DNA from: Microvirga terrae
GTDB lineage: Bacteria; Pseudomonadota; Alphaproteobacteria; Rhizobiales; Beijerinckiaceae
Length of the DNA stretch: 64,000 nt
NCBI RefSeq assembly: GCF_013307435.2
Contig: NZ_CP102845.1
Location: 4,152,001-4,216,000, forward strand
Direction: 5' to 3'
In this document: piece by piece, positions 1-8,242 of the stretch
How the letters are laid out: each line of letters starts with the position of its first letter
Numbering within the stretch: position 1 is the stretch's first letter
Notes under the pieces: model-generated
Told to the model about the DNA's origin: nothing
Databases searched by the model: none
The model's input: only the letters and a program-made list of their open reading frames with translations
Position numbers and translations under genes: made by a program

Positions 1-1026
1 CTCGGGGATCGCCTCGAAGAGCGGGGTCGAGAGGTAGCGCTCGCCGGTGTCGGGCAGCATGGCGAGGATCACCGATCCCTCGGGGGCCCGCTCGGCCACC
101 TGCATGGCGACCGCGACGGTGGAGCCCCCGGAGACGCCGGTGAAGATGCCCTCCTTCTGGGCGAGCATCCTGGCCCATTTCATGCCTTCGGCGCCGGCCA
201 CCGGGATCAGCTCGTCGTAGAACTTCCGGTCGATCGCCTCCTGGAGCACGAACGGGATGAAGTCGGGCGTCCAGCCCTGGATCGGGTGCGGCTCGAAGGC
301 CGGGTGGCTCTCGGCCGGGGCGCCGTTCTCGGCCCGGCCCTGAGCCCGGCCGCTGCCGATGAGCTGGGCGTTCGCCGGCTCGCTCAGGATGATCTTGGTC
401 TCGGGCCGCTCCCGGCGCAGCACCCGGCCGACGCCCGTGACGGTGCCGCCCGTGCCGTAGCCGGTGACGAAATAATCGAGCCGCCGGCCCTTGAAATCGC
501 CGAGGATCTCGCGCGCGGTCGTCGCCTCGTGGATGTCGGCGTTGGCCTGCGTCTCGAACTGCCGGGCGAGGAACCAGCCGTTCGCCTCCGCGAGCTCCAC
601 GGCCTTCTGGTACATGCCGAAACCCTTGGCGGCGCGCGGGGTCAGGACCACCTTGGCGCCGAGCATGCGCATCAGCTTGCGCCGCTCGACCGAGAAGCTG
701 TCCGCCATGGTGACGACGAGCGGATAGCCCTTCTGGGCGCAGACCATCGCGAGCCCGATGCCCGTGTTGCCGCTCGTCGCCTCGACGACGGTCTGGCCGG
801 GCTTGAGCGCGCCGGATCGCTCGGCCGCCTCGATGATCCCGATGGCGAGCCGGTCCTTGACCGAGGCGGCGGGGTTGAAGAACTCGGCCTTGACGTAGAG
901 CGTGACATGCGCGGGCGCGAGATGGTTGACGCGGATGCAGGGCGTATCGCCGATCGTGTCGACGATGCTGTCGAACAGCCGTCCGCGGCCGTCGGTCGTC
1001 CTGGTCTGAGGCTTCGGGTTGTCCAT
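1..1026 (-). CDS. cysK: Cysteine synthase A (O-acetylserine sulfhydrylase), 3' end cut by window
   Basis: PLP enzyme of cytoplasmic cysteine biosynthesis that makes L-cysteine from O-acetyl-L-serine and sulfide. Reading back from the ATG at 1026, the protein begins MDNPKPQ and has the family hallmarks in order: IGDTPCIRV near residue 25, the PLP-lysine motif NPAASVKDR (Lys57), the TSGNTG substrate loop near residue 83, GTGGT near residue 185, and a late SGGS phosphate-contact motif. The frame is still open at base 1 after 342 codons (ending AIPE), so only a few C-terminal residues should be missing. It lies upstream of, and in the same direction as, whatever lies left of the window. No cysE or cysM-like neighbour is visible, so CysK is preferred over CysM on sequence alone. 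Confidence 0.93.
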   Translation of the reverse strand, partial: MDNPKPQTRTTDGRGRLFDSIVDTIGDTPCIRVNHLAPAHVTLYVKAEFFNPAASVKDRLAIGIIEAAERSGALKPGQTVVEATSGNTGIGLAMVCAQKGYPLVVTMADSFSVERRKLMRMLGAKVVLTPRAAKGFGMYQKAVELAEANGWFLARQFETQANADIHEATTAREILGDFKGRRLDYFVTGYGTGGTVTGVGRVLRRERPETKIILSEPANAQLIGSGRAQGRAENGAPAESHPAFEPHPIQGWTPDFIPFVLQEAIDRKFYDELIPVAGAEGMKWARMLAQKEGIFTGVSGGSTVAVAMQVAERAPEGSVILAMLPDTGERYLSTPLFEAIPE

Positions 1027-1134
1027 TGGCGGGCCCTCCTCGGTTTCACCTCTCAAGCTTAGTGAAACGGGCCGAATCCGTCCAGGAGTTTCGGCTCTGG
1101 ACGGGCGGAACACCGCACAGGACGACCGATATGC

Positions 1135-1425
1135 TTACTCGGCAGGCTTCGGAGCCGGCGCAGCGGGACGTGCAGGACCGGCGGTTCCGCGCCCGGGCCG
1201 GGCGGGACGCTTGGGGGCGGCGATCAATCCCTCACGGATGGCCTGCTTGCGGGCGAGCTTGCGCGCCCGGCGGACCGCTTCCGCCTTCTCGCGGATCTTG
1301 CGCTCGGAGGGCTTCTCGTAGGATTTCCGCGCCTTCATCTCGCGGAAGACGCCTTCCCGCTGCAGCTTCCTCTTGAGCGCCCGAAGGGCCTGGTCGACGT
1401 TGTTGTCCCTGACGAAAACCTGCAA
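1135..1425 (-). CDS. rpsU: 30S ribosomal protein S21 (bS21), TTG start
   Basis: Small-subunit protein near the anti-Shine-Dalgarno end of 16S rRNA. The sequence [20 protein letters not shown], then REGVFREMK, then YEKPSERK and a Lys/Arg-rich run, is the classic bS21 pattern. The C-terminal tail (about residues 75-96) is Pro/Ala/Arg-rich, as in many alphaproteobacterial copies. The longest open frame begins at 1512, but a TTG at 1425 lies about 6-7 bases after AAAGGA and puts the first residue at the family's usual N-terminus (MQVFVRDNN), giving 96 aa. I therefore take the TTG as the start. Confidence 0.92.
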   Translation of the reverse strand: MQVFVRDNNVDQALRALKRKLQREGVFREMKARKSYEKPSERKIREKAEAVRRARKLARKQAIREGLIAAPKRPARPGRGTAGPARPAAPAPKPAE

Positions 1426-1508
1426 AGGATGTCCTTTCTCGAATCTGGCGGACCTCACGTCCGCAATGCCGTGTGGGCGGTGGACGACGTCATCCGCCTC
1501 GTCGATGA

Positions 1509-1703
1509 TCAAACGCTTCGGATCTCGCCTTCCCGGACGGCGCGCTCGATCGCTCCCGCCCTGATCCGGTAGGAGAACTCCCCGGTCTGGTCGGCCGGCA
1601 TGAGCCGCACGACCTCATAGAGGTTGCTGGCGTTCAATCGGGTGTCGGAGAACCCGGCCTGTTTCAGCTGCACCATCTGGCGAACTTTGAATTTATGGAC
1701 CAT
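1509..1703 (-). CDS. Small conserved hypothetical protein
   Basis: A 64-aa basic protein. The ATG at 1703 follows AGGAGAA at good spacing. The stretch [20 protein letters not shown] followed by ERAVREGEI resembles a short rhizobial hypothetical family that I recall only by pattern; I know of no function. There is no signal peptide or membrane segment. It lies between rpsU and another small minus-strand gene, with its stop inside the upstream part of the rpsU frame, so the two may be co-transcribed. Confidence 0.7.
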   Translation of the reverse strand: MVHKFKVRQMVQLKQAGFSDTRLNASNLYEVVRLMPADQTGEFSYRIRAGAIERAVREGEIRSV

Positions 1704-1756
1704 CGATCATTCTCCTGGGTTTGACGCTTAAGGGTCGGGCCGCCGCAGGCGGCGGG

Positions 1757-1954
1757 CTATCGCACGCGCCTGATGCTGACGATCGTGCCTTCGGGAAGGG
1801 TCCCCTGCTCCTGCCGGGCTCGCGCCGTTGTCTCGACCGCGCGCGGATTGGAGGCCGCTTCCGGATTGTCGATCCAGAGATAGGCCCGACGCGCATCGTC
1901 GTAATCCACCACGAACATCACCGATTTGGCGGCCGCTTTTCGAAATGTGTTCAT
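1757..1954 (-). CDS. Small hypothetical protein
   Basis: A 65-aa soluble protein beginning MNTFRKAAAKSVMFVVDYDDARRAYLWID. The ATG at 1954 has GAGGA just upstream; a GTG one codon earlier is possible. Arg-rich with no recognisable motif. It sits upstream of the 64-aa gene, with about 50 bases between them. Coding status rests on a good ribosome site and a compact frame; I do not recognise the family. Confidence 0.5.
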   Translation of the reverse strand: MNTFRKAAAKSVMFVVDYDDARRAYLWIDNPEAASNPRAVETTARARQEQGTLPEGTIVSIRRVR

Positions 1955-2004
1955 CACGTCCTCACGGGGTCGGCCGTCCGATGACGGCGCGGCGAAACAA
2001 GAAA

Positions 2005-2031
2005 GCCGCTCCCCATGGGGAGCGGCTCCGC
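2005..2031 (-). terminator. Rho-independent terminator of the cold-shock gene
   Basis: A perfect 10-bp stem (GCCGCTCCCC/GGGGAGCGGC) with an AT loop, about 45 bases after the cold-shock stop codon. Read on the minus strand it is followed by TTTCTTG, as expected for intrinsic termination. Confidence 0.8.
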
Positions 2032-2075
2032 AGGCAGCACTTCAGGCAGCACTTGCGTGAAGCGCCGCCTCATCC

Positions 2076-2282
2076 TCAGGCCTGGATGTTGTTGACGGCG
2101 ACTTTGCCGGAGCGGCGGTCCTCGGCGGTGTCGAAGGAGACCTTCTGGCCCTCGCGCAGGCCGCGGATGCCGGCGCGCTCAAGCGCGGTGGCGTGGACGA
2201 ACACGTCCTTGCTGCCGTCGTCCGGCTGGATGAAGCCGAAGCCCTTCTGGTCGTTGTAGAACTTCACGGTGCCCGTAATCAT
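2076..2282 (-). CDS. Cold-shock protein, CspA family
   Basis: A 68-aa single-stranded nucleic-acid-binding protein with one OB-fold cold-shock domain. RNP1 (KGFGFI, residues 13-18) and RNP2 (VFVHATAL, residues 27-34) are intact. The protein is almost exactly the domain and nothing else, as in CspA/CspE. These proteins act as RNA chaperones in the cytoplasm. The long upstream non-coding stretch is compatible with the long structured leaders known for cold-shock mRNAs, but no specific leader motif was identified. A strong terminator follows. Confidence 0.93.
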   Translation of the reverse strand: MITGTVKFYNDQKGFGFIQPDDGSKDVFVHATALERAGIRGLREGQKVSFDTAEDRRSGKVAVNNIQA

Positions 2283-2814
2283 GGGGGGTATCCTTGGTAA
2301 GGCTGATATGCACGTGAGCCAGCGTCGTGCAGCCGCACGAGCGCGCTCGGTTCGTCGATGTTTGGAAGAGTGTCTGAACGTGCGCCTGGAATGCCAAGGC
2401 GTAACGGCCCGATTGTCCGGCCAAATGTCGATAACGGTTATCTAGGGTCTCCTTGCGGCGAATACAAGGCGGAGTCGGGATTTGTTTCTCGGTGCGCTTC
2501 GAAAAACTTGAACCTGCGAGGATTTCAGCTGTCCGCCGACATGGCTTGCGCAGCCGTTGTTTTTCGATTTTCTGTCCTCTCCTCGCTTTTACCTTGCATT
2601 GATCCCGAACATCGCCCATATACCATTCATCCAACCGACATGTTCGGCCTGCTCTCTGAAGCTCATGATTGAGCGCCGAGCCCGCTTTCCGCATCTTTGA
2701 AGTTTGGTCGCTGCGTGGAACAACGCGGCGGATCCGTCGTTTTGCACCGCACTCGACATCATCAACGAACAATAATGTCGGCCCGGCGCGATGTCGGAGC
2801 CGCCCAAGGACATC
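2283..2814. other. Intergenic region upstream of the cold-shock gene
   Basis: About 530 bases between the divergent cold-shock gene and a small plus-strand gene. Open frames cross it in several phases, but none has a convincing ribosome site or recognisable protein. It probably holds the cold-shock promoter and leader. I see no tRNA, riboswitch or repeat. Confidence 0.5.
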
Positions 2815-2967
2815 ATGAAGACCCTTTCCCATTCCAAACCCGCCGAAGGCCGCCTTCAGCTCTCGACGACGAAGCCTCCCCGCAAGGCCAGCCTCACCTG
2901 GCAGCCCCAGCAAAGCACTCTCACCCGCGAAGAGATCCGGGCCATCATCCTCGAGCAGATCGGGTAA
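2815..2967 (+). CDS. Small basic hypothetical protein
   Basis: A 50-aa protein, MKTLSHSKPAEGRLQLST at the N-terminus and LTREEIRAIILEQIG at the C-terminus. The ATG at 2815 is preceded by AAGGA; an in-frame ATG at 2791 would add eight residues. The middle is Lys/Pro/Arg-rich and the end is an amphipathic helix, which suggests a small nucleic-acid- or protein-binding factor, though this is inference only. It stands alone between intergenic regions. Confidence 0.55.
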   Translation: MKTLSHSKPAEGRLQLSTTKPPRKASLTWQPQQSTLTREEIRAIILEQIG

Positions 2968-3021
2968 GGCCGTCGCTCACGAGCGAGGATGCCCGGGACT
3001 GACGGAGCTCCGCCCTGTGCG

Positions 3022-3071
3022 TCATGGCCGGGCCTGTCCCGGCCATCCCCATGCGGAAGAGCGCGGCGCCA
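3022..3071. repeat. REP-like intergenic palindrome, family A (half element)
   Basis: Contains the hairpin ATGGCCGGG-cctgt-CCCGGCCAT followed by a GCGGAAGAGCGCGGCGCC segment. The same hairpin and segment recur in the larger mosaic elements near 57.2, 58.9 and 63.6 kb. This copy has only one of the two hairpins. Confidence 0.7.
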
Positions 3072-3241
3072 CAGGAAGTCCGGATCAGCGGGACGAACCC
3101 GATGACGACCGGGCACTGACCTGCGCTATTCCGCCCCCTCCCCGGCCCAAACGTTGACGCCGGGGCCGCCTTCCCGCACAAGAACCGCTTTCAGGGCGCG
3201 GAACGGAGCATTCCGCGCCGCTCAACGATGCTGTTGCGGGA

Positions 3242-4615
3242 ATGCTCTTCAACTCGTTCATCTTCCTGTTCGCCTTCCTGCCGGCCGCGCTGCTGGCCCA
3301 TGGCGCCGTGGAGCGGTTTCGTCCCGCATGGCGGCTGCCCGTGCTGCTCGGGCTGTCCCTGTTCTTCTACGGCTATTGGGACTGGCGGTTCGTGCCGCTC
3401 CTGATCGGCTCCATCGTGGTCAACTGGCTCGTCGCCAGGGCCTTCGTGCGCTCGGGGCTGTCGATCCTGATCCCGCTGGCGATCACCGCCAACCTGCTCG
3501 TCCTGGCGGTCTTCAAGTACTTCAACTTCTTCATGGATCTCGCCACCCTCGTGCCGGGGCTGCCGACGCTTCACATGGAGATCGCGCTGCCGCTCGGCAT
3601 CTCGTTCTTCACGTTCCACCACATCATGTACCTGACGGATCTGAAGAAGGGCAAAGCGCCCCTTTACGATCCGGTCCGCTACGGCCTCTACATTGCGTTC
3701 TTCCCGCAGGTTCTCGCCGGCCCCCTGGTGCGCTGGAGCGAGATCATGCACCAGTTCGAGGAGCGGCCCTACCGGCGGCCCGATGCCGACGAGCGCATCG
3801 CGCGCGGGCTTATGCTGCTGGTCTGCGGCCTGGCGAAGAAGACCCTGCTCGGCGATCCGCTCTCCGAATACGTCAACCCGATCTTCCAGGCGGCCGCCGC
3901 CGGCAAGGCCATCGCGCTGGGCGAGGCCTGGCAGGCGATGCTCGGCTTCACGTTCCAGATCTATTTCGACTTCTCGGGCTATACCGACATGGCGCTCGGC
4001 CTCGCGCTGCTCTTCGGCATCGTTCTGCCGCAGAACTTCGACGTGCCCTACCGGTCCGTGTCGCTGCAGGATTTCTGGCGACGCTGGCACATGACCCTGT
4101 CGCGCTTCCTGCGCGACTATCTCTACATCGCCATGGGCGGCAACCGGAAGGGCCTGGCGATCCAGCTCGCGGCCCTGTTCGCCACCATGACCCTGGGCGG
4201 CCTCTGGCACGGCGCCGGGCTGACCTTCGTCGCCTGGGGGGCCGCCCACGGGCTCGCGCTCGGAGCCGGCGTGCTCTGGCGGCGCGCCGGGCTTGCCTTG
4301 CCGCGCCCGGCGGGCTGGGTCCTGACGATGCTGTTCGTGATGCTCACCTGGGTGCTCTTCCGCGCCACGAGCTTCGACGCGGCGCTGCGGATCTACGAGG
4401 GCCTGATCGGCCTGGGCGGGGCGGATCCGTCGATCAAGTGGCGGACGATCCTGGTCGCCGCGCTGGTCGCCGTGCTCGGCCCCACAGCCTGGACCTTCGT
4501 GCACCGGATTCCGCCGCGCCGGGCGATCGCGATCGGCTTCGCGGTTCTCCTGGTGGTCGTTCTGTTCAAGCTCGGCGACGATGCGAATTATGAATTCATC
4601 TATTTCCAGTTCTGA
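3242..4615 (+). CDS. MBOAT family membrane O-acyltransferase (AlgI/DltB-like)
   Basis: A 457-aa polytopic membrane protein of the AlgI-like branch of membrane-bound O-acyltransferases, which transfer acyl (often acetyl) groups to an extracytoplasmic acceptor. Visible landmarks are an N-terminal LFFYGYWDW segment, FFPQVLAGPLVRW near residue 155, FSGYTDMALG near residue 245, the conserved RRWHMTLS histidine (His283) and the catalytic histidine in GGLWHGAG (His323). Length and order match AlgI-type proteins. The 3' end overlaps the next gene by about 35 bases, a strong sign that the two work together. The acceptor is unknown: no alginate, cellulose or other polysaccharide genes lie nearby. Confidence 0.9.
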   Translation: MLFNSFIFLFAFLPAALLAHGAVERFRPAWRLPVLLGLSLFFYGYWDWRFVPLLIGSIVVNWLVARAFVRSGLSILIPLAITANLLVLAVFKYFNFFMDLATLVPGLPTLHMEIALPLGISFFTFHHIMYLTDLKKGKAPLYDPVRYGLYIAFFPQVLAGPLVRWSEIMHQFEERPYRRPDADERIARGLMLLVCGLAKKTLLGDPLSEYVNPIFQAAAAGKAIALGEAWQAMLGFTFQIYFDFSGYTDMALGLALLFGIVLPQNFDVPYRSVSLQDFWRRWHMTLSRFLRDYLYIAMGGNRKGLAIQLAALFATMTLGGLWHGAGLTFVAWGAAHGLALGAGVLWRRAGLALPRPAGWVLTMLFVMLTWVLFRATSFDAALRIYEGLIGLGGADPSIKWRTILVAALVAVLGPTAWTFVHRIPPRRAIAIGFAVLLVVVLFKLGDDANYEFIYFQF

Positions 4616-5639
4616 CGCGGCCGCCCGGCCCGACGGCCCGCTCTGGCGGCGCTTCGCCGTCACCCTCGTGGCGGGCGCGGCAGCCGTCCTGGCCCTCGCC
4701 CTGGCGGCGATCTTCCTGATCGACCCCTACGACACCGGCCGCTCGCCCTTCTTCTCCCAGGCGGGCGTGCGCGCGCTGGCCCCGGCGACGGGCAACGCCA
4801 GCCGCGGGCGCGACCCGGCCTTCGATGCCATGATCGCGGGGAATTCCCGGATCCAGCTCATCTCGCCGGAGCGGCTGAAGGCCGCCACGGGGCTGGATTT
4901 CGTCCAGATGTCGGTTCCGGGCTCGGGGCCCAGGGAGCAGCTCGCCCTCATCGACTGGTTCCTCGGCCATCGGCGGGCGCCGGTGAAGGCCCTGCTGGTG
5001 AGCATCGACGAGAGCTGGTGCACGGCCGATCCCGCCCTGCCGAGCGAGCGCCCCTTCCCGTTCTGGCTGTATGCTGCAAGCCGCCTCGACTACGCCCGCG
5101 GGCTGCTGCGCTGGGAGGTTCTGGAGGAGGTGCCTCCGCGACTGTCCCATCTGCTGGGCATGAGCGCCGAGCGGCTGCGCCCGGACGGCTACTGGGATTA
5201 CGACGCCGAATACACCCAGAAGGGCGACAAGGCGGCCGCCGCCCACCGCCAGGAAATGCGGGCGCGGCCCTATGCGAATGCCCAGCGCTACGACCGCGAC
5301 CCGGCGGAAGGCACGCGCTCGTTCCCGGCAGCCGAGCGGCTCGGAACCCTCGCGGCCGCGCTCCCGGGCGATGCTGTCCTCATCCTGGTCGTGCCGCCGC
5401 TCTACATCAACGCGCTGCCCCCGGAGGGCACCGAGCAGGCCTTCCGCCTGCGGGCCTGCACGGCGGCCCTCGCGGAGTCCGCCCGGAAAGGTCACGCGCG
5501 CACGGCGCTGATCGACTGGCGGACCGACCGTCCGGAGACCCGGGATCCGGCCCGGTTCTTCGACCGGGTCCATTACCGGCAGCCCGTCGCCCGGGCCATG
5601 GAGGCGGACATCGCGGACGCGTTCCGGCGTGTGCGCTGA
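4581..5639 (+). CDS. Membrane-anchored periplasmic protein, likely MBOAT partner
   Basis: A 352-aa protein with one N-terminal transmembrane helix (about residues 26-48), then IDPYDTGRSPFF and a periplasmic domain. The motif AGNSRIQLISPERL (about residue 88) and a later FDRVHYRQ resemble SGNH/AlgJ-AlgX-type accessory proteins encoded beside MBOAT acyltransferases. The class is inferred from this pattern and from context. Start ATG 4581, or ATG 4590 three codons later, both inside the MBOAT gene, so translational coupling is likely. A small GTGCGG/CCGCAC hairpin follows the stop. Confidence 0.65.
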   Translation: MRIMNSSISSSDAAARPDGPLWRRFAVTLVAGAAAVLALALAAIFLIDPYDTGRSPFFSQAGVRALAPATGNASRGRDPAFDAMIAGNSRIQLISPERLKAATGLDFVQMSVPGSGPREQLALIDWFLGHRRAPVKALLVSIDESWCTADPALPSERPFPFWLYAASRLDYARGLLRWEVLEEVPPRLSHLLGMSAERLRPDGYWDYDAEYTQKGDKAAAAHRQEMRARPYANAQRYDRDPAEGTRSFPAAERLGTLAAALPGDAVLILVVPPLYINALPPEGTEQAFRLRACTAALAESARKGHARTALIDWRTDRPETRDPARFFDRVHYRQPVARAMEADIADAFRRVR

Positions 5640-5733
5640 CGCGTGCGGTTTGCCGCACCGGCCGGAAAAAGGGTAGGAAGAAAGGCAGGAGAAAAGCCGG
5701 AGCCTCCGGTTCCGTCCAGACGAGGAGCACGCC

Positions 5734-6207
5734 ATGGCGAAGAACACGATCTGCCTCTGGTACGACAAGGATGCCGAGGCGGCGGCCCGCTTCTATGCCG
5801 AGACCTTTCCCGACAGCCGGGTAACGGCCGTGCACCGCGCCCCCGGCGACTACCCGACCGGCCGGGAGGGCGACGTGCTGACGGTCGAGTTCACGGTGGC
5901 GGGCGTGGCCTGTCTCGGCCTCAACGGCGGCCCTGCGTTCAAGCACACCGAAGCCTTCTCGTTCCAGATCGCCACCGACGATCAGGCCGAGACCGATCGC
6001 TACTGGAACGCCATCGTGGGCCATGGCGGCCAGGAGAGCGAATGCGGCTGGTGCAAGGACCGGTGGGGCGTGTCCTGGCAGATCACTCCGCGCGTCCTGA
6101 TGGAAGCACTCGCGGCCGGCGGCGCCGAAGCCAAGCGCGCTTTCGACGCGATGATGACCATGAAGAAGATCGACGTCGCGGCGATCGAGGCGGCGCGGCG
6201 CGGATGA
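5734..6207 (+). CDS. VOC family protein (PhnB/3-demethylubiquinone-type)
   Basis: A 157-aa soluble protein of the vicinal-oxygen-chelate superfamily, PhnB-like branch. It opens with ICLWYDKDAEAAARFYAETFPDS, has GPAFKHTEAFSFQIAT mid-protein and ends with the WCKDRWGVSWQITP motif typical of this group. Members bind small ligands or metals, but most have no proven reaction. GAGGAG lies a few bases before the ATG. It is convergent with the PLP decarboxylase gene downstream and separated from it by a palindromic element. Confidence 0.85.
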   Translation: MAKNTICLWYDKDAEAAARFYAETFPDSRVTAVHRAPGDYPTGREGDVLTVEFTVAGVACLGLNGGPAFKHTEAFSFQIATDDQAETDRYWNAIVGHGGQESECGWCKDRWGVSWQITPRVLMEALAAGGAEAKRAFDAMMTMKKIDVAAIEAARRG

Positions 6208-6216
6208 GACCCTCAA

Positions 6217-6277
6217 GCATCGGACGGAAAACCGGATCCACTTTTCGCTGACGTGGCCCTCTGGGTCCGTCCGATGC
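6217..6277. repeat. Palindromic intergenic element between convergent genes
   Basis: An 11-bp perfect inverted repeat, GCATCGGACGG/CCGTCCGATGC, flanks a segment with ACCGGATCCACTTTTCG. It resembles the dispersed rhizobial palindromes of the form GCAT..GGA..AACCGG..CCACTTTTC. It sits exactly between two convergent stop codons and may also act as a bidirectional terminator. A related element lies near 59.2 kb. Confidence 0.6.
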
Positions 6278-6278
6278 T

Positions 6279-7739
6279 CTAGGCGCGCACGTGCCGCCAC
6301 GCGGCCAGGATCGCGTCGGCGGAGCGGTCGATATCCTGGTCGGTGGTCGGACCCGAGATCACCGAGAGCCGCAGGACCCAGGCGCCCCGCCATTGCGACC
6401 CGCCGGCGAAGAGCGTCCCGTCCTCCTGGATGCGCCGGATCGTCCGCAGGGTCAGGGCGTCGCCGTCCGCGACGGGCTCGTCCGGACCGAACCGGACGAT
6501 CACCTGGTTGAGCGCCACATCGTTGACGATGCGCAGGCCGGGCTCGGCGGCAAGGCGACCGGCAAGGCGCTGCGCGAGCCGGCAATGCTCCTCGACCATG
6601 CGGGCGATCCCGTCGCGCCCGAGATGGCTGAGCATCGTCCAGGTGGCGAAGCCGCGGGCCCGGCGGGACAGTTCCGGCACGTAGTGGGACGGGTCGCGCT
6701 CGCCCTCGCCGATGCCCGGCAGGTAGCTCGCCGCACTGGTCATGGCGCGCCGGTGGGCGTCCGCGTCGCGGACGATGGCATAGCCGCAATCGTAGGGGGT
6801 CTGGAGCCATTTGTGCCCGTCCGTCGCCCAGGAATCGGCGCCCTCGATGCCGGCGCCCAGATCCGCCCGGGACGGGCAGGCCCGGGCCCACAGGCCGAAG
6901 GCCCCGTCCACATGCACCCAGGCGCCCTGCGCGCGGGCCCGCGGCACGATGGCCGCGTGGTCGTCGAACGCCCCGGTGTTGATCTGGCCCGCCTGCGTGA
7001 TCGCGATGGTGGGCCCCTGGCACCGGCCGAGAGCCTGGGCGAAGGCGTCCGGGCGCAGGCGTCCCTGGCCGTCCGTGCCGATCCGCACCACCCGGTCGTG
7101 GCCGAGCCCCAGGAACTGGAGCGCCGAGAACACGGTCGCGTGGGCCTCGTCGCCGATGAGCACGTGAATGGGGGGCGCACCGAACAGACCTTGGCGCTCC
7201 ACGTCCCAGCCCGCGCGCCGCAGCACCTCGCCACGGGCGGCCGCCAGGCACACGAAATTCGCCACGGTGGCGCCCGTGACGAAGCCGACCGAGGCCTCCC
7301 GCGGGAGATCCAGCAGTTCGAGCAGCCACCCGGCCGCAACCGTCTCGGCGGCGGCCGCCGCCGGAGAGGCCGTGTGGTTGCCCGCATTCTGCCCCCAGGC
7401 CGAGGTCAGCCAATCCGCCGCGACGCCAACCGGATGCGAGGCCCCGATCACCCAGCCGAAGAAGCGTGGACCCGTCGTGGCGTGGAGGCCCGGCGTGGCT
7501 CGCCGGACGAGATCGCGGATCACGTCCTCGGCCGGCAGGCCGGTCTCGGGCGTCGGTTGCGTGAAGGCCGCCAGGGCGTCGGAGTAGGTTTGCTCGGGTC
7601 GCTGGAGGCGCCGGCCGATGAGGCTGCGGAAGTCGGAGGCCGCGGACGCCACGGTCTCGAACAGCGTGCGCGTCAGGCCGGCATCGGCCGCTTGTCTCCG
7701 ATCCATGGCTCGGGCTCCGGGCAACCTTGCGCCCAGCAT
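6279..7739 (-). CDS. PLP-dependent decarboxylase, group II (aromatic amino acid/glutamate decarboxylase family)
   Basis: A 486-aa fold-type I PLP enzyme. PLP-binding features are visible: a TGATVANF phosphate-contact region near residue 155, VHVDGAFGLWA with the pyridine-nitrogen aspartate (Asp278), and the Schiff-base lysine in TDGHKWLQTPYDCG (Lys310). The family decarboxylates aromatic amino acids, tyrosine, histidine, glutamate or diaminobutyrate. The substrate cannot be assigned from sequence. An ATG at 7706 would shorten the N-terminus by 11 residues and also has a plausible ribosome site. The gene stands alone, with no amine pathway beside it. Confidence 0.87.
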   Translation of the reverse strand: MLGARLPGARAMDRRQAADAGLTRTLFETVASAASDFRSLIGRRLQRPEQTYSDALAAFTQPTPETGLPAEDVIRDLVRRATPGLHATTGPRFFGWVIGASHPVGVAADWLTSAWGQNAGNHTASPAAAAAETVAAGWLLELLDLPREASVGFVTGATVANFVCLAAARGEVLRRAGWDVERQGLFGAPPIHVLIGDEAHATVFSALQFLGLGHDRVVRIGTDGQGRLRPDAFAQALGRCQGPTIAITQAGQINTGAFDDHAAIVPRARAQGAWVHVDGAFGLWARACPSRADLGAGIEGADSWATDGHKWLQTPYDCGYAIVRDADAHRRAMTSAASYLPGIGEGERDPSHYVPELSRRARGFATWTMLSHLGRDGIARMVEEHCRLAQRLAGRLAAEPGLRIVNDVALNQVIVRFGPDEPVADGDALTLRTIRRIQEDGTLFAGGSQWRGAWVLRLSVISGPTTDQDIDRSADAILAAWRHVRA

Positions 7740-7905
7740 GACGCATCCCCGGGGCGATCACAACCGGGACGGCCCGACCCGTCCCGGCGCCGGACCGAGG
7801 CGCGACTGTAACGATCTGTTAACCACGATGGGAAATACTCTTGTGACAATCTCAGGCTGGTTCGCAGCCGATCACGTCAGGGGCGGAGTACCAACAGGGA
7901 GCCCA

Positions 7906-8097
7906 ATGAGTACCGAGAGAAATTCGGATCACAAGGTGTCGGGTCCGCGGCTTGGCCCCGATGCGCGGAAGCGGATCGCAGCCCACCTCCAGGCCATCTT
8001 CGCGGAGATCGAGGGTCAGCCGATCCCGGACGATCAGATCGACCTGCTGCTCGCCCTGCGGCGGGCCGAGCGCGAGCTCGGGCGAAAGGAAACCTGA
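7906..8097 (+). CDS. NepR-like small protein (candidate anti-sigma factor)
   Basis: A 63-aa protein beginning MSTERNSDHK. Residues 25-58 read RIAAHLQAIFAEIEGQPIPDDQIDLLLALRRAE, which fits the NepR pattern of a helix, a (V/I)PD turn and a DLL helix. NepR sequesters the general-stress sigma factor EcfG and is released by phospho-PhyR. The usual phyR and ecfG genes are not adjacent, so this would be an orphan paralogue. No clear EcfG-type promoter (GGAAC then CGTT) was found upstream. The NepR assignment is a pattern judgement. Confidence 0.5.
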   Translation: MSTERNSDHKVSGPRLGPDARKRIAAHLQAIFAEIEGQPIPDDQIDLLLALRRAERELGRKET

Positions 8098-8242
8098 CGG
8101 GAACGGATCCCGGAGCGATTGGAGCACGCCTCGTCATCGAACGGCCGTGCCGTCCGACATGCCGCAGGTGCCGCCTGGAACCCGATCGCGGTTCGGGGTG
8201 TTTCGGTCTCCCTATCGTTTCGACCCTTCCGGAAAGCTCCCG

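Noticed and set aside
2358..2672. 104-codon plus-strand frame upstream of the cold-shock gene
   Set aside because: No ribosome site, mixed composition and no recognisable protein; likely chance.
3191..4663. 490-codon minus-strand frame
   Set aside because: Antisense of the MBOAT gene, with no recognisable motif and charged low-complexity sequence.
7800..7900. Possible EcfG promoter before the NepR-like gene
   Set aside because: GGAAA is present, but no CGTT at the correct spacing follows.
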